From assembly GCA_002389765.1 (NCBI GenBank), contig DGQM01000013.1, positions 1 to 64,000 of the forward strand: DNA of 64,000 bases. Direction: 5' to 3'. Each line of letters starts with the position of its first letter. Positions within the stretch are counted from its first letter, which is position 1. The notes beneath the pieces were generated by a model. The model saw only the letters and a list, made by a program, of their open reading frames with translations, did not search any database and was not told where the DNA came from. The DNA comes from Bacteroidetes bacterium UBA4414 (GTDB lineage Bacteria; Bacteroidota; Bacteroidia; Chitinophagales; Chitinophagaceae). Below, piece by piece: positions 1-8,190 of this stretch. A program made the translations under genes and the position numbers.

Positions 1-1
1 T

Positions 2-124
2 AAGCTCTTACTGTTAAAATGGTTTTCTGGTGTCAATATGTTGATTTGGGGATTGTCAAAATTATTTGGTGTAGAAGAAAATGGAAATGCAGATGACTCA
101 ACAGGATATAACAATAATAGATAA
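2..124 (+). CDS. C-terminal end of an unidentified protein (partial, runs off the left edge)
   Basis: An open frame enters from the left edge and stops at TAA 122-124, giving about 40 residues with a hydrophobic stretch (WFSGVNMLIWGLSKLFGVEE) and a polar tail ending GYNNNR. It overlaps the next gene by 44 bases in another frame, a compact arrangement typical of phage gene blocks. Too little is visible to name the family; given the spanin-like gene two positions on, a phage structural or lysis protein is possible (inference). Confidence 0.45.
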   Translation, partial: KLLLLKWFSGVNMLIWGLSKLFGVEENGNADDSTGYNNNR

Positions 125-302
125 ACAACTTCGCGGTATCAATTTGCGGCTTATTTGGGCATTGGTAGTTTGCACTGCTGTAAGTGTATCAACAGTCTTA
201 AGTGTTTATTATGGATTCAGAAATGATATTGCAATACAAAAGATTCAAATCAAATTATTGGAAGCTAGAGTAGATCGTATAGAGAATAACCAAACTCGAT
301 AA
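81..302 (+). CDS. Small single-span membrane protein, possible holin-like protein
   Basis: A 73-residue protein with a polar N-terminus, one membrane segment at about residues 22-46 (LRLIWALVVCTAVSVSTVLS) and a charged tail predicted to form a coiled coil (IQIKLLEARVDRIENN). ATG codons at 81, 87 and 93 are all possible starts; 81 is the longest. It overlaps the end of the preceding partial gene and stops one base before the next start, so it is probably translationally coupled to both. Size, one membrane segment and position next to a spanin-like lipoprotein fit a phage holin or antiholin, but the sequence itself does not identify a family. A structural membrane accessory protein is the alternative. 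Confidence 0.6.
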   Translation: MEMQMTQQDITIIDKQLRGINLRLIWALVVCTAVSVSTVLSVYYGFRNDIAIQKIQIKLLEARVDRIENNQTR

Positions 303-303
303 T

Positions 304-789
304 ATGAAAAACCTTATCACTTATTTTATCATCATGCTTTCATTTGTGATGATGATAACAGGTTGCATGTCTGAACGGCATGCAGCAAGAAAACTATACA
401 CTATTCACGCTAAATATCCTGACATTGTAACTAAGCACTGTGCTGATGTTTTTCCTGACCAAAGCTTTTTGATTGATAGCCTTATATTTCTTCCCGGCGT
501 AGAGACTACCATTACTGATACTGTGTTTATATCTGATACAATTACCAAGCTTCTAACGAAAACAATTTATCGTAACGATAAACGGGTTGATACAATATAC
601 AGGCTTAAAAACCTGAAGATTGTAAATAAGGCCAAAGAGCTTCAATTGCAACATGATAATCTCTCATTATCTATAGACTTAGCTAAGCTTCAGAAGGAGC
701 GGAATATACTCTTTTGGGTAGCAATTGTACTTGGTGCTTACACTGTTCTACGTTGGGTTTTGAGGTTTTGGAATATCCGCTTACCATAG
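304..789 (+). CDS. Lipoprotein with C-terminal membrane anchor, candidate unimolecular spanin
   Basis: A 161-residue protein. The N-terminus is a lipoprotein signal with a lipobox ending ITGC (Cys21). A periplasmic segment of roughly 110 residues follows; its distal part, about residues 95-130, is rich in Leu, Lys and Gln and looks helical. Residues 133-156 (ILFWVAIVLGAYTVLRWVLR) form a strong C-terminal membrane segment. An outer-membrane lipid anchor at one end and an inner-membrane helix at the other is the defining topology of u-spanins such as T1 gp11, which join the two membranes at the last step of phage lysis. The segment after the Cys (ERHAARKLYTIHAKYP) resembles small lipoproteins I associate with Bacteroidota prophages. 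The next gene, 91 bases away, is an ordinary efflux gene, so the phage-like block ends here. No endolysin is visible in the window. Confidence 0.55.
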   Translation: MKNLITYFIIMLSFVMMITGCMSERHAARKLYTIHAKYPDIVTKHCADVFPDQSFLIDSLIFLPGVETTITDTVFISDTITKLLTKTIYRNDKRVDTIYRLKNLKIVNKAKELQLQHDNLSLSIDLAKLQKERNILFWVAIVLGAYTVLRWVLRFWNIRLP

Positions 790-880
790 AAATTCCGTTT
801 TAGGGACGCTTTGTTCCGTTTCGCTGAATAGTATTTTATTATTTGAACGCATTGTATTCATTTTGTAGAAAATTGATACA

Positions 881-2176
881 ATGCGTTTTTTGCATTTACT
901 CATATTATCTGCTATTTCATCGCATGCATTGGGACAGGTTAAGGTTAATAACCTATCCGAACTCATGCAGTATGCTGACAAGCATGCTCCTGCAGCATTA
1001 CAAACGAGTTTGTCGCCCAAAATATCGAAACAAGATGTGAATATTCAGGCTTCAGGCTTGTATCCTAAAGTCAATGTATTTGGCACAGGAGATTATTATC
1101 CCATAATTGCTACACAGGTGATACCGGCTGAGGTACTGGGCGGCAAGCCTGGTACATACCTGAAAGCTCAATTTGGGTTGCCATATGTATTTGCTGCCGG
1201 TGCAGAGTTGACAATGCCTGTTGTTAATCTTGAAAAATGGGCACAATTATCAAAAGCGAAATCTGCATATCATCAATCTCAGTGGAATAGCAAAGCTGCT
1301 CTGGAAAACTTTCACATTCAGTTGATGCAGGCTTATTATCAGACGCTGGCTACAAAGGATGTACTGTATTTGAATAATGAAAATGCTGAAACTACTGCAG
1401 AGCTGGCAAGAATAATGGCCGACCGTTATCAAAATGGGGTTGTGAATCCTGCTGATTTTAATCGTACAAAGAACCTGGATATTGACGTAAAGAATTCAGG
1501 TTACAATTACGATAAACAATTACAACAAGTATATAACAATCTGGGCGCAATGTTGAACCTCAAAGACGATTCATTGCAGTTGTCAGAGAGTTTGTTAGAT
1601 TTTAAATGGCCTATGCTACAACAGGTTGGAGACGTAACAACACGACCAGCGTGGAAAGAAGCAGACGCAAAACTGCAGACTGCTGAGTTTGCACTGAGGG
1701 AAAGCCGTACAGGAGGATTACCCCGTATGTCGCTTACCAGTAGGTATGTGTATAATATGCAAAGCAAATTCGAGACATCGGGCGGTAACGTAGAGTTTAA
1801 TACGGCTAATGTTGGCGTTCGTGTAGATTTTCCGCTGTTTCAAGGGTTGTATTATCGCTCGTCCATCAATAAAAGTAAACTGCTGCTGGAAAGTGCAAGG
1901 CTGGAACAGGATCGCACACAGGCTACACTTACACAACAACAACGCGATTGGTTTGCCTTATATCAAGCTGCATTTAATAAACATACCGCACTGCAAGAAA
2001 AAGTACAGAATGCATCTGAAAACCTGCGCATTGCAAAACTGAACATAAAAGAAGGCGTTATGGAGTTCGATGAATTCAATAACATCTTTACAGAATATAA
2101 CCGCGCAAAAATGGAAAACCTCCAGAATCTGGCAGACGGTATTTTGTATTATCTCTTAAGCACTCAAAATTTTTAA
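881..2176 (+). CDS. TolC family outer membrane efflux protein
   Basis: A 431-residue protein with a signal peptide at residues 1-18 (ends SSHALGQ) followed by two repeats of the outer membrane efflux protein fold: long Gln/Ala/Asn-rich amphipathic helices alternating with beta segments (for example GVRVDFPLFQGLYYRSSINK, typical of the second beta hairpin). TolC homologues form trimeric outer-membrane channels with a periplasmic tunnel. It is the first gene of a unit with an adaptor 4 bases downstream, a permease and an ATPase, so it is most probably the exit duct of a MacAB-TolC-like tripartite pump. The substrate cannot be read from the sequence. Length is normal for the family. Confidence 0.9.
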   Translation: MRFLHLLILSAISSHALGQVKVNNLSELMQYADKHAPAALQTSLSPKISKQDVNIQASGLYPKVNVFGTGDYYPIIATQVIPAEVLGGKPGTYLKAQFGLPYVFAAGAELTMPVVNLEKWAQLSKAKSAYHQSQWNSKAALENFHIQLMQAYYQTLATKDVLYLNNENAETTAELARIMADRYQNGVVNPADFNRTKNLDIDVKNSGYNYDKQLQQVYNNLGAMLNLKDDSLQLSESLLDFKWPMLQQVGDVTTRPAWKEADAKLQTAEFALRESRTGGLPRMSLTSRYVYNMQSKFETSGGNVEFNTANVGVRVDFPLFQGLYYRSSINKSKLLLESARLEQDRTQATLTQQQRDWFALYQAAFNKHTALQEKVQNASENLRIAKLNIKEGVMEFDEFNNIFTEYNRAKMENLQNLADGILYYLLSTQNF

Positions 2177-2180
2177 TAAA

Positions 2181-3272
2181 ATGAAACAACAGCTGTCATT
2201 TTTGTTATTGGCTGCGCTCTTTAGCAGTTGCGGTAGCAAGGAAACAGAAATAAAGCCCGAAAAAAAGATGCTCACATCTGCCGTATATGCGTCGGGTAGC
2301 TTGGTGCCGGAAGAAGAGTATAAAGTGATTTCGAGTGTGGATGGATATTTGGTACAGGCATTGGTAAAGGAGGGCGATACGGTACAGAAAGGACAGTTGC
2401 TATTTGCCGTTAGCAACGATGTGCGCAATGCGCAGGTACAAGGCGCAGAGGCTTTGGTGAAACGCACCTTGCCTGCAGTGGTAGATAATGCGCCTGTGTT
2501 TCGCGAGTTGCAAGGCAAACTGGATGTGGCACGCATACGTATGCAGCAGGATAGTTTGCAGTATCAGCGCTACAAAAATCTATTCGAGCAGAACGCGATT
2601 TCAAAAAGTAATTATGAAAAATACTATCTGCAATACCAGAGTTCTTTGAAAGATTATCAAAGCCTGAAGCAAAATGTTGAGCAACAACGTATATCTGCCA
2701 ACCTGCAATTGCAGCAGGCAGAAAACAGCCTAATGGTTGCAGCAGCACAGTCTGAAGTAGGAAAGCTGAAAAGCTTTGTGAACGGGGTGGTGTATGATGT
2801 ATATAAAAAAGAGGGCGACCTGATTAACCCCAATCAACCGATAGCATTGGTGGGTGCTGGTAAGATGTATGCAAAGCTGATGGTTGACGAAGACGACCTT
2901 GATAAAGTATATACCGGCCAGCAGGTGCTGATAACAATGGATGCATTCCCCGAAAAAGTATTTAAGGCCCATATAAGCAAAGTATATCCGTTGCTTAGCA
3001 AAGTAGAGCAATCGTTTCGGGTAGATGCGCAACTTGACGATGCGATACCTGTTTCTATGTACGGTCTCAATCTGGAAGCGAATATTGTGGTTGCTGATAA
3101 GAAAAACGTATTGGCTATACCGCGAACTGCTGTAATGAAAGGTGATAGTGTATGGGTGAAAGAAAACGGAGAGAAGAAAAAAGTAAAAATACAAAAAGGG
3201 GTAGAAGACGATACTTGGATAGAAGTGCGTGGAGGCTTATCTGAATCATCTGTTGTAATACTGGAGAAATGA
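2181..3272 (+). CDS. HlyD/MacA-type periplasmic adaptor lipoprotein
   Basis: A 363-residue protein with a lipoprotein signal (LFSSC, Cys17), unlike most MacA adaptors, which keep an N-terminal membrane helix. A split lipoyl domain is seen at about residues 45-75 (DGYLVQALVKEGDTVQKGQL) and 200-225 (GVVYDVYKKEGDLINPNQ), with a coiled-coil hairpin between them (about 95-180) and beta-barrel and membrane-proximal domains after (AKLMVDEDDLDKV, then LAIPRTAVMKGDSVWV). Adaptors of this kind bridge a TolC channel and an inner-membrane ABC permease. Its stop overlaps the permease start by four bases (ATGA), showing translational coupling. Confidence 0.88.
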   Translation: MKQQLSFLLLAALFSSCGSKETEIKPEKKMLTSAVYASGSLVPEEEYKVISSVDGYLVQALVKEGDTVQKGQLLFAVSNDVRNAQVQGAEALVKRTLPAVVDNAPVFRELQGKLDVARIRMQQDSLQYQRYKNLFEQNAISKSNYEKYYLQYQSSLKDYQSLKQNVEQQRISANLQLQQAENSLMVAAAQSEVGKLKSFVNGVVYDVYKKEGDLINPNQPIALVGAGKMYAKLMVDEDDLDKVYTGQQVLITMDAFPEKVFKAHISKVYPLLSKVEQSFRVDAQLDDAIPVSMYGLNLEANIVVADKKNVLAIPRTAVMKGDSVWVKENGEKKKVKIQKGVEDDTWIEVRGGLSESSVVILEK

Positions 3273-4531
3273 ACTGGAAATTAGCCTATACAATTGCAGT
3301 TACTCACCTGCTCAGTAAAAAGAAGCAGACAGTGGTAGCCATGCTGGGGGTTACCTTCGGTATATCCATGTTTATCATCATGATAAGCTTCATGACAGGT
3401 GTAAACCAGTTTTTAGAAGATATGGCTATGGACAATACGCCGCACATACGCATATACAAACCAATAGAGCTGAAAGAAAATAAAATCATAGCTAATGGTA
3501 AAGACCAGACAGATAAAGACTGGTATGTGCTGGAGCATCAACGCCCTAAAAAAGAACTGACTAAAATAAAGAACGGGCTGATAATGGCACAGCGTATTGC
3601 CGATATGCCCGAAGTGTTGGGTGTAGCACCGCAGGTGTCATCGCAAGTGTTTTTTAATAACGGGCCTGTACAGTTGCCGGGTTCTATTTCGGGTATTGAT
3701 ATAGAATCGCAGAAAAAGCTGTTTCAGTTGGATAAGAAAATGGACGAAGGTGAACTGGATGATTTGCTGAAAGGTTCGGATGTGATTGTGGTTGGTAAAG
3801 GGCTTGCCCAAAAGATGAATGTGAAAGTAGGCGATAGGGTGAGCGTTACTACGCCTGAGGGCAACAACCTGAATGTACGCATTGTAGGCATCTTCTCATT
3901 TGGTATCAGTGCGTGGGACGAAACTAAGAGCTATGCCACACTGGCAACGGTACAAAAAATAATGGGCGTAGATCCTTCTTATGTTACCGACCTGAACATG
4001 AAACTTAAAGATAAAGAAGGTTCACTGGCATTCAAGGATAAGTTGTCTAAGATGTACCCCGATGTATATATGGAAGATTGGGAAACTGCCAACGCATCTA
4101 TACTGGCAGGTACTAAAATCAGGAATGTAATGACGGCGGTGGTTTGTATTACGCTGCTGATAGTTGCCGGTTTTGGTATCTACAATATCATGAACATGAA
4201 TATCATCAACAAGATGAAAGATATTGCCATACTGAAGGCAACAGGTTTTCAGGGCAATGATATCACAGGTATCTTCTTATTGCAATCTGTTATGATAGGT
4301 GTGGCAGGTGGTTTGCTGGGGTTGTTGATAGGTTGGTTCTTCAGCTTCCTGTTGTCAAAAACACCATTCCCCGCGGGCGAGTTTTTCCGCATCAGTACAT
4401 TCCCTGTCAACTTCAAATTGTTTCACTACGCATCCGGTTTGTTCTTTGGGTTCCTTACTACTTTGTTTGCGGGTTATTTCCCTTCAAAGAAAGCAGCTAA
4501 GGTTGATCCTGTTAGCATCATTCGCGGATAA
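3269..4531 (+). CDS. MacB/FtsX-type ABC transporter permease
   Basis: A 420-residue inner-membrane protein with one membrane segment near residues 20-45, a large periplasmic MacB_PCD-type domain (about 50-275, with VGKGLAQKMNVKVGDRVSV), and three further segments at about 285-310, 335-360 and 385-410, ending in the usual FtsX/LolE-type tail (PSKKAAKVDPVSIIRG). This is the MacB/LolCE architecture with the ATPase encoded separately. Proteins of this fold are mechanotransmission pumps rather than classic translocators. It starts inside the stop codon of the adaptor gene and is followed 11 bases later by the ATPase. Confidence 0.9.
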   Translation: MNWKLAYTIAVTHLLSKKKQTVVAMLGVTFGISMFIIMISFMTGVNQFLEDMAMDNTPHIRIYKPIELKENKIIANGKDQTDKDWYVLEHQRPKKELTKIKNGLIMAQRIADMPEVLGVAPQVSSQVFFNNGPVQLPGSISGIDIESQKKLFQLDKKMDEGELDDLLKGSDVIVVGKGLAQKMNVKVGDRVSVTTPEGNNLNVRIVGIFSFGISAWDETKSYATLATVQKIMGVDPSYVTDLNMKLKDKEGSLAFKDKLSKMYPDVYMEDWETANASILAGTKIRNVMTAVVCITLLIVAGFGIYNIMNMNIINKMKDIAILKATGFQGNDITGIFLLQSVMIGVAGGLLGLLIGWFFSFLLSKTPFPAGEFFRISTFPVNFKLFHYASGLFFGFLTTLFAGYFPSKKAAKVDPVSIIRG

Positions 4532-4542
4532 TATTTAAGACA

Positions 4543-5238
4543 ATGACGATTCTTAAAGCAACAAATATCAAAAAGTACTTTACCCAGCCCGAAAAGTTTG
4601 AGGTGCTGAAAGGTGTGAGCTTTGATGTGGAGCAGGGCGAGTTTCTCTCTATAATAGGTAAAAGCGGCTGTGGTAAAAGTACATTGCTCTATATCCTTTC
4701 TACCATGGATACCGACTATGAGGGGCAGATGGATATTAAGGGGCAGAAGGTAACAGGGCTGGGACAAAATGAGTTGGCGCATTTTCGCAACGAAAACCTA
4801 GGGTTTGTATTTCAGTTTCACTACCTGCTGCCCGAGTTTACTGCGTTGCAAAATGTAATGATGCCTGCTCTGAAACTGGGCAAGTATAGCAAAGAGGAAG
4901 TAGAGGAACGTGCTATACAAAAGCTGCGTATGGTAGGTATGGATGAATATGCGCTGAAGCATGCATCGCGCCTTTCGGGCGGGCAGCAGCAACGTGTTGC
5001 TATAGCAAGGGCATTGGTAAACGATCCTGCCATCATTATGGGCGATGAGCCAACGGGCAATCTGGATAAGGCAAACTCGCAGCGCGTATTCGATATTTTC
5101 AAACAGTTGACTATTGATAACAAACAGACCATCATCACTGTAACGCACGACCCTGATTTTGCAAATGGCAGCGACAGGATAATTGAAATGGAAGATGGTA
5201 ATATTGTAGGTACACATTTTCCGAATGGGAAACGTTAA
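4543..5238 (+). CDS. ABC transporter ATP-binding protein (MacB/LolD class)
   Basis: A 231-residue ATPase with all nucleotide-binding motifs intact: Walker A GKSGCGKST, Q-loop in FVFQFHYLLPEFTA, signature LSGGQQQR, Walker B IIMGDEP and switch His in VTHD. Length and sequence fit the LolD/MacB/FtsE subgroup, which works with four-helix permeases such as the one encoded directly upstream. It powers the tripartite pump made by the three preceding genes. The next gene is a sensor kinase starting 54 bases later, so the pump and its regulator are probably in one transcript. Confidence 0.93.
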   Translation: MTILKATNIKKYFTQPEKFEVLKGVSFDVEQGEFLSIIGKSGCGKSTLLYILSTMDTDYEGQMDIKGQKVTGLGQNELAHFRNENLGFVFQFHYLLPEFTALQNVMMPALKLGKYSKEEVEERAIQKLRMVGMDEYALKHASRLSGGQQQRVAIARALVNDPAIIMGDEPTGNLDKANSQRVFDIFKQLTIDNKQTIITVTHDPDFANGSDRIIEMEDGNIVGTHFPNGKR

Positions 5239-5292
5239 GATTTGTATTTTGTGTTGAAACATTGTGAAGAATTGAAAGTGGCATCTAATCAG

Positions 5293-6333
5293 ATGTATAA
5301 GCGTATCAACTACCTGCAGTATAGGTTTTTACCCTATCTGCTCATTGTGTTGTTTACGGCCACCATGTCTGTGGGCAGGTATTATATGCTGTCGCAGTTT
5401 CGTTGGCAGTTGCATCTTTTAGGCTTTGCTATACAGACGCTTGTGATGATAGGCATCTGGAATCTGGTGAAGATAGTCAGCCATATGCTGGATAGGTTTA
5501 TGCCTTTTGAAAACGGCCCACTTGTCAGGATATTGTTTCAGCAGTCGCTGACACTTGTTATCCTTTCCCCGCTGCTGATAGCGGGCTTTATGTTTGCTAA
5601 GCCTTTCATGCCGTGGTTTGTTACCAAGCAGTTTATTGCAATATTGGTGATACTATTTGTGGTATTGGTGGCATTGTTCAATTTCAGCTTCTATGCAGCC
5701 TACTTCTTCAAAAACTGGCGCGATAGCGTGGTAGATAAAGCAGAGCTGCAAATACAAGCTGCGCAACTGGAAAAGGAGAAGATGGATTTGCAATATCATC
5801 AGCTGCGTAATCAGGTCAATCCGCATTATCTGTTCAATACCCTTACATCGCTCGATGGGCTGATACATACCAACCCCGAACTGGCAAGTGAGTTTGTGCG
5901 ACACATGTCAAAAGTGTATCGCTATGTATTGCAGCACAAAGAGAGCGAGGTGGTGAATCTGGACGAAGAACTTTCATTTATTCAACACTATATACAACTG
6001 CTGCACATACGCTATGCCGATGGCTTGAAAATAACAACTACCGTAAGCGATGAAGCGCGCGATAAAGGTGTGGTAATGGTAACACTGCAAATGCTGATAG
6101 ACAATGCCGTGAAGCATAATATAGTGCAGCCCGATGAGCCACTGAATATCGAGGTGTTTGACGATAAAGAATACTTGGTTGTTCGCAACAATATGCAACT
6201 ACGCAAGCAGATAGAAACATCTAACGGGCAGGGTATAAAACAATTAAAGCAACTATATACCTTTCTTACGGATAAGCAGATTATAATTGAAGAAGCAAAC
6301 GATTATTACACCATTAAAATACCCCTGTTATAA
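5293..6333 (+). CDS. LytS-type sensor histidine kinase
   Basis: A 346-residue protein with four membrane segments in the first about 140 residues, a short coiled coil (ELQIQAAQLEKEKMDLQYHQ), and a His_kinase domain with the phospho-acceptor His178 in the motif LRNQVNPHYLFNTL. The ATP-binding N-box is DNAVKHN. There is no separate extracellular sensing domain, so it probably senses membrane or lipid state through its helices (inference). The open frame extends upstream to a TTG at 5242, but the ATG at 5293 immediately precedes the first membrane segment and is preferred. It pairs with the LytTR regulator directly downstream and follows the efflux genes, which suggests it controls them. Confidence 0.87.
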   Translation: MYKRINYLQYRFLPYLLIVLFTATMSVGRYYMLSQFRWQLHLLGFAIQTLVMIGIWNLVKIVSHMLDRFMPFENGPLVRILFQQSLTLVILSPLLIAGFMFAKPFMPWFVTKQFIAILVILFVVLVALFNFSFYAAYFFKNWRDSVVDKAELQIQAAQLEKEKMDLQYHQLRNQVNPHYLFNTLTSLDGLIHTNPELASEFVRHMSKVYRYVLQHKESEVVNLDEELSFIQHYIQLLHIRYADGLKITTTVSDEARDKGVVMVTLQMLIDNAVKHNIVQPDEPLNIEVFDDKEYLVVRNNMQLRKQIETSNGQGIKQLKQLYTFLTDKQIIIEEANDYYTIKIPLL

Positions 6334-6344
6334 ATTTGAGTGTT

Positions 6345-7106
6345 ATGAAGATACTGGTATTGGAAGATGAGCATTTGGTGGCCGAAAGCCTTATGAAGTT
6401 GGTAAAACAATTGGAACCCGCAGCAGTTTTGCAAGGCCCTGTTGCATCTGTAAAAGAAGCGCGCAAGGTACTGAGTGCCGGGATGCCCGACCTTATTATA
6501 TCAGACATACAATTGGCAGATGGTATATCGCTCGATGTGTTTTCAGATATAAATATCACATGCCCTATCATATTCACCACAGCCTTCAACGAATATGCCA
6601 TTCGTGCCTTCAAAGTAAACAGTATAGACTATCTGCTGAAGCCGATAGACAAAGACGAGTTGAAAACAGCTTTTGATAAATACCACCTGTTGCAGAGCAA
6701 ATTTGGCAACGAGCAATACCTGACACAGATAAACGAACTATTCAAAAATTTTGGCAACAGCAAGAAGTACAAAGACCGTTTTACAGCACATCTTGGCCGC
6801 AATATAGTGTTGATGCATACAGATGATATTGCCTGCTTTACCAAAGAAGAGATAATATACCTTGTACACAAAGACGGTAAGAAATACATCACAGACTATC
6901 GCTCGCTCGATGAAGTGGAGGAGTTGCTGAATCCCGAACACTTCTACCGTGCCAACAGGCAGTTTATCATTTCTCTGCCATATATAGATACTATGCGCAG
7001 CGATGAAACAGGCAAAATAATCGTGAAGCTGAAATACACGGGCACACCCGAAATTATCGTGAGTAAAGAGAAAGCTGCCCAGTTTCGCAAGTGGGTAGAA
7101 GGGTAG
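6345..7106 (+). CDS. LytTR family response regulator
   Basis: A 253-residue regulator: receiver domain at residues 1-120 with phospho-acceptor Asp54 (IISDIQLADG), switch Thr in FTTAFNEYA and conserved Lys in LLKPIDKDE, then a LytTR DNA-binding domain at about 150-250 (LLNPEHFYRANRQFIISL). LytTR domains bind direct repeats upstream of their targets. It is the partner of the LytS-type kinase 11 bases upstream. A TTG at 6336 in frame is possible, but ATG 6345 begins the beta-1 strand in the usual place (MKILVLEDE). Probable target: the efflux operon itself (inference from position). Confidence 0.9.
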   Translation: MKILVLEDEHLVAESLMKLVKQLEPAAVLQGPVASVKEARKVLSAGMPDLIISDIQLADGISLDVFSDINITCPIIFTTAFNEYAIRAFKVNSIDYLLKPIDKDELKTAFDKYHLLQSKFGNEQYLTQINELFKNFGNSKKYKDRFTAHLGRNIVLMHTDDIACFTKEEIIYLVHKDGKKYITDYRSLDEVEELLNPEHFYRANRQFIISLPYIDTMRSDETGKIIVKLKYTGTPEIIVSKEKAAQFRKWVEG

Positions 7107-7186
7107 TTTTTTAGCAAATAGTTAATAACTCTCAGCCTTTAGGGGATTAACAATACGGTTCATCCTCTTTTTTGTAAATTGCTGGT

Positions 7187-8113
7187 ATGATGAAGTTTAC
7201 ACGCACTTTATTGTTGCTGGCATCTTTGCTTGTGGCTACATATTCGGATGCGCAGAAAGTATCTTTTGAAGGACTGAAAAAAGTAAATGGCAATAATCTC
7301 TATTTCAAGGTAATAGGAGAAGGTGAGCCAATACTTGTTATTCACAGCGGCCCGGGTATGAATATGGAGTATATAGAGCCACAAATGCACGAACTTGCCA
7401 AGAAAAACAAACTCATATTCTTCGATCCTCGTAGTACAGGCAAGTCTGAAATACCCGATGATTCGCTGGCAACCATGCATAAATTTCTGGTTGAAGATAT
7501 AGATGGTATCCGCAAGGCTTTTGGTATTCAGAAGGTAAATTTACTTGGTCATTCCTGGGGGGCAAAGATGGCATTGCTCTATGCTTTGAAGTATCCTGCA
7601 AATATTAAATCGCTTATACTCACAAATGCTTCTCCGCTCAATCATGAGTTCGATACACTGCAAATGGACTTCAACGACAGAATGGCCAAAAAGCCTGAAT
7701 TGCAAGAGAAGCGTATGGAAATAATACAACGACATATTTCGCGTATAGAAATACAGCAGCGTCTTGCCTTTATGTATAGCATGTACAATTTTATGGATAT
7801 TGATAAGATACAACTTACATTCCCATCCAATTACGGAGATGCGCAGCGAGCATTATTCCGCGGCCTCTCGTATGATTATAAGATGTATGACACAGATCTT
7901 TATCCGCTGTTGAAAAATATAAAAGTACCTGTACTGGTAATACATGGCGATGCTGACGGGCTATCGCTCGGAGCCTCAGAAAAATTGGTAAGTTGCCTGG
8001 GTAGTAATAATGTAAAGCTGGTACACTTTGAAAAATCAGGGTTCTTTCCGTTTATGGAAGAACCGGAGAGGTTTGCAACTACAGTAAATGCTTTTGTAAC
8101 GAAGCTGAAGTAA
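7187..8113 (+). CDS. Secreted alpha/beta hydrolase, proline iminopeptidase-like, catalytic His apparently replaced
   Basis: A 308-residue protein with a signal peptide (cleavage near YSDAQ, residue 23) and an alpha/beta-hydrolase fold. The oxyanion motif HSGPGMN, nucleophile elbow GHSWGAK (Ser123) and acid loop HGDADG (Asp255) are present. Where the family has the catalytic His in a motif like SGHFPFxEEPE, this protein reads SGFFPFMEEPE, with Phe286 in the His position (codon TTC). His280, six residues before, is not in the usual place. Either this is a pseudoenzyme, or another His serves, or the base call is wrong. It stands alone, with a strong hairpin terminator after it. Confidence 0.82.
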   Translation: MMKFTRTLLLLASLLVATYSDAQKVSFEGLKKVNGNNLYFKVIGEGEPILVIHSGPGMNMEYIEPQMHELAKKNKLIFFDPRSTGKSEIPDDSLATMHKFLVEDIDGIRKAFGIQKVNLLGHSWGAKMALLYALKYPANIKSLILTNASPLNHEFDTLQMDFNDRMAKKPELQEKRMEIIQRHISRIEIQQRLAFMYSMYNFMDIDKIQLTFPSNYGDAQRALFRGLSYDYKMYDTDLYPLLKNIKVPVLVIHGDADGLSLGASEKLVSCLGSNNVKLVHFEKSGFFPFMEEPERFATTVNAFVTKLK

Positions 8114-8137
8114 TAATTATTCTTTTTTAGAATCATA

Positions 8138-8167
8138 AATAAAGCCCTGCGTTTGCAGGGCTTTATT
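8138..8167. terminator. Bidirectional rho-independent terminator
   Basis: A perfect 13-bp stem (8138-8150 with 8155-8167, core AAAGCCCTGC) with a GTTT loop and A/T-rich flanks on both sides. It lies between the convergent hydrolase gene and the minus-strand LamG gene and can serve both. Confidence 0.85.
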
Positions 8168-8190
8168 ATTATGCGTTCGTTGATTCGTTA

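Noticed and set aside
5242..5292. Upstream TTG start of the LytS-type kinase
   Set aside because: Adds 17 residues without features before a clean N-terminal membrane segment; ATG 5293 is better supported.
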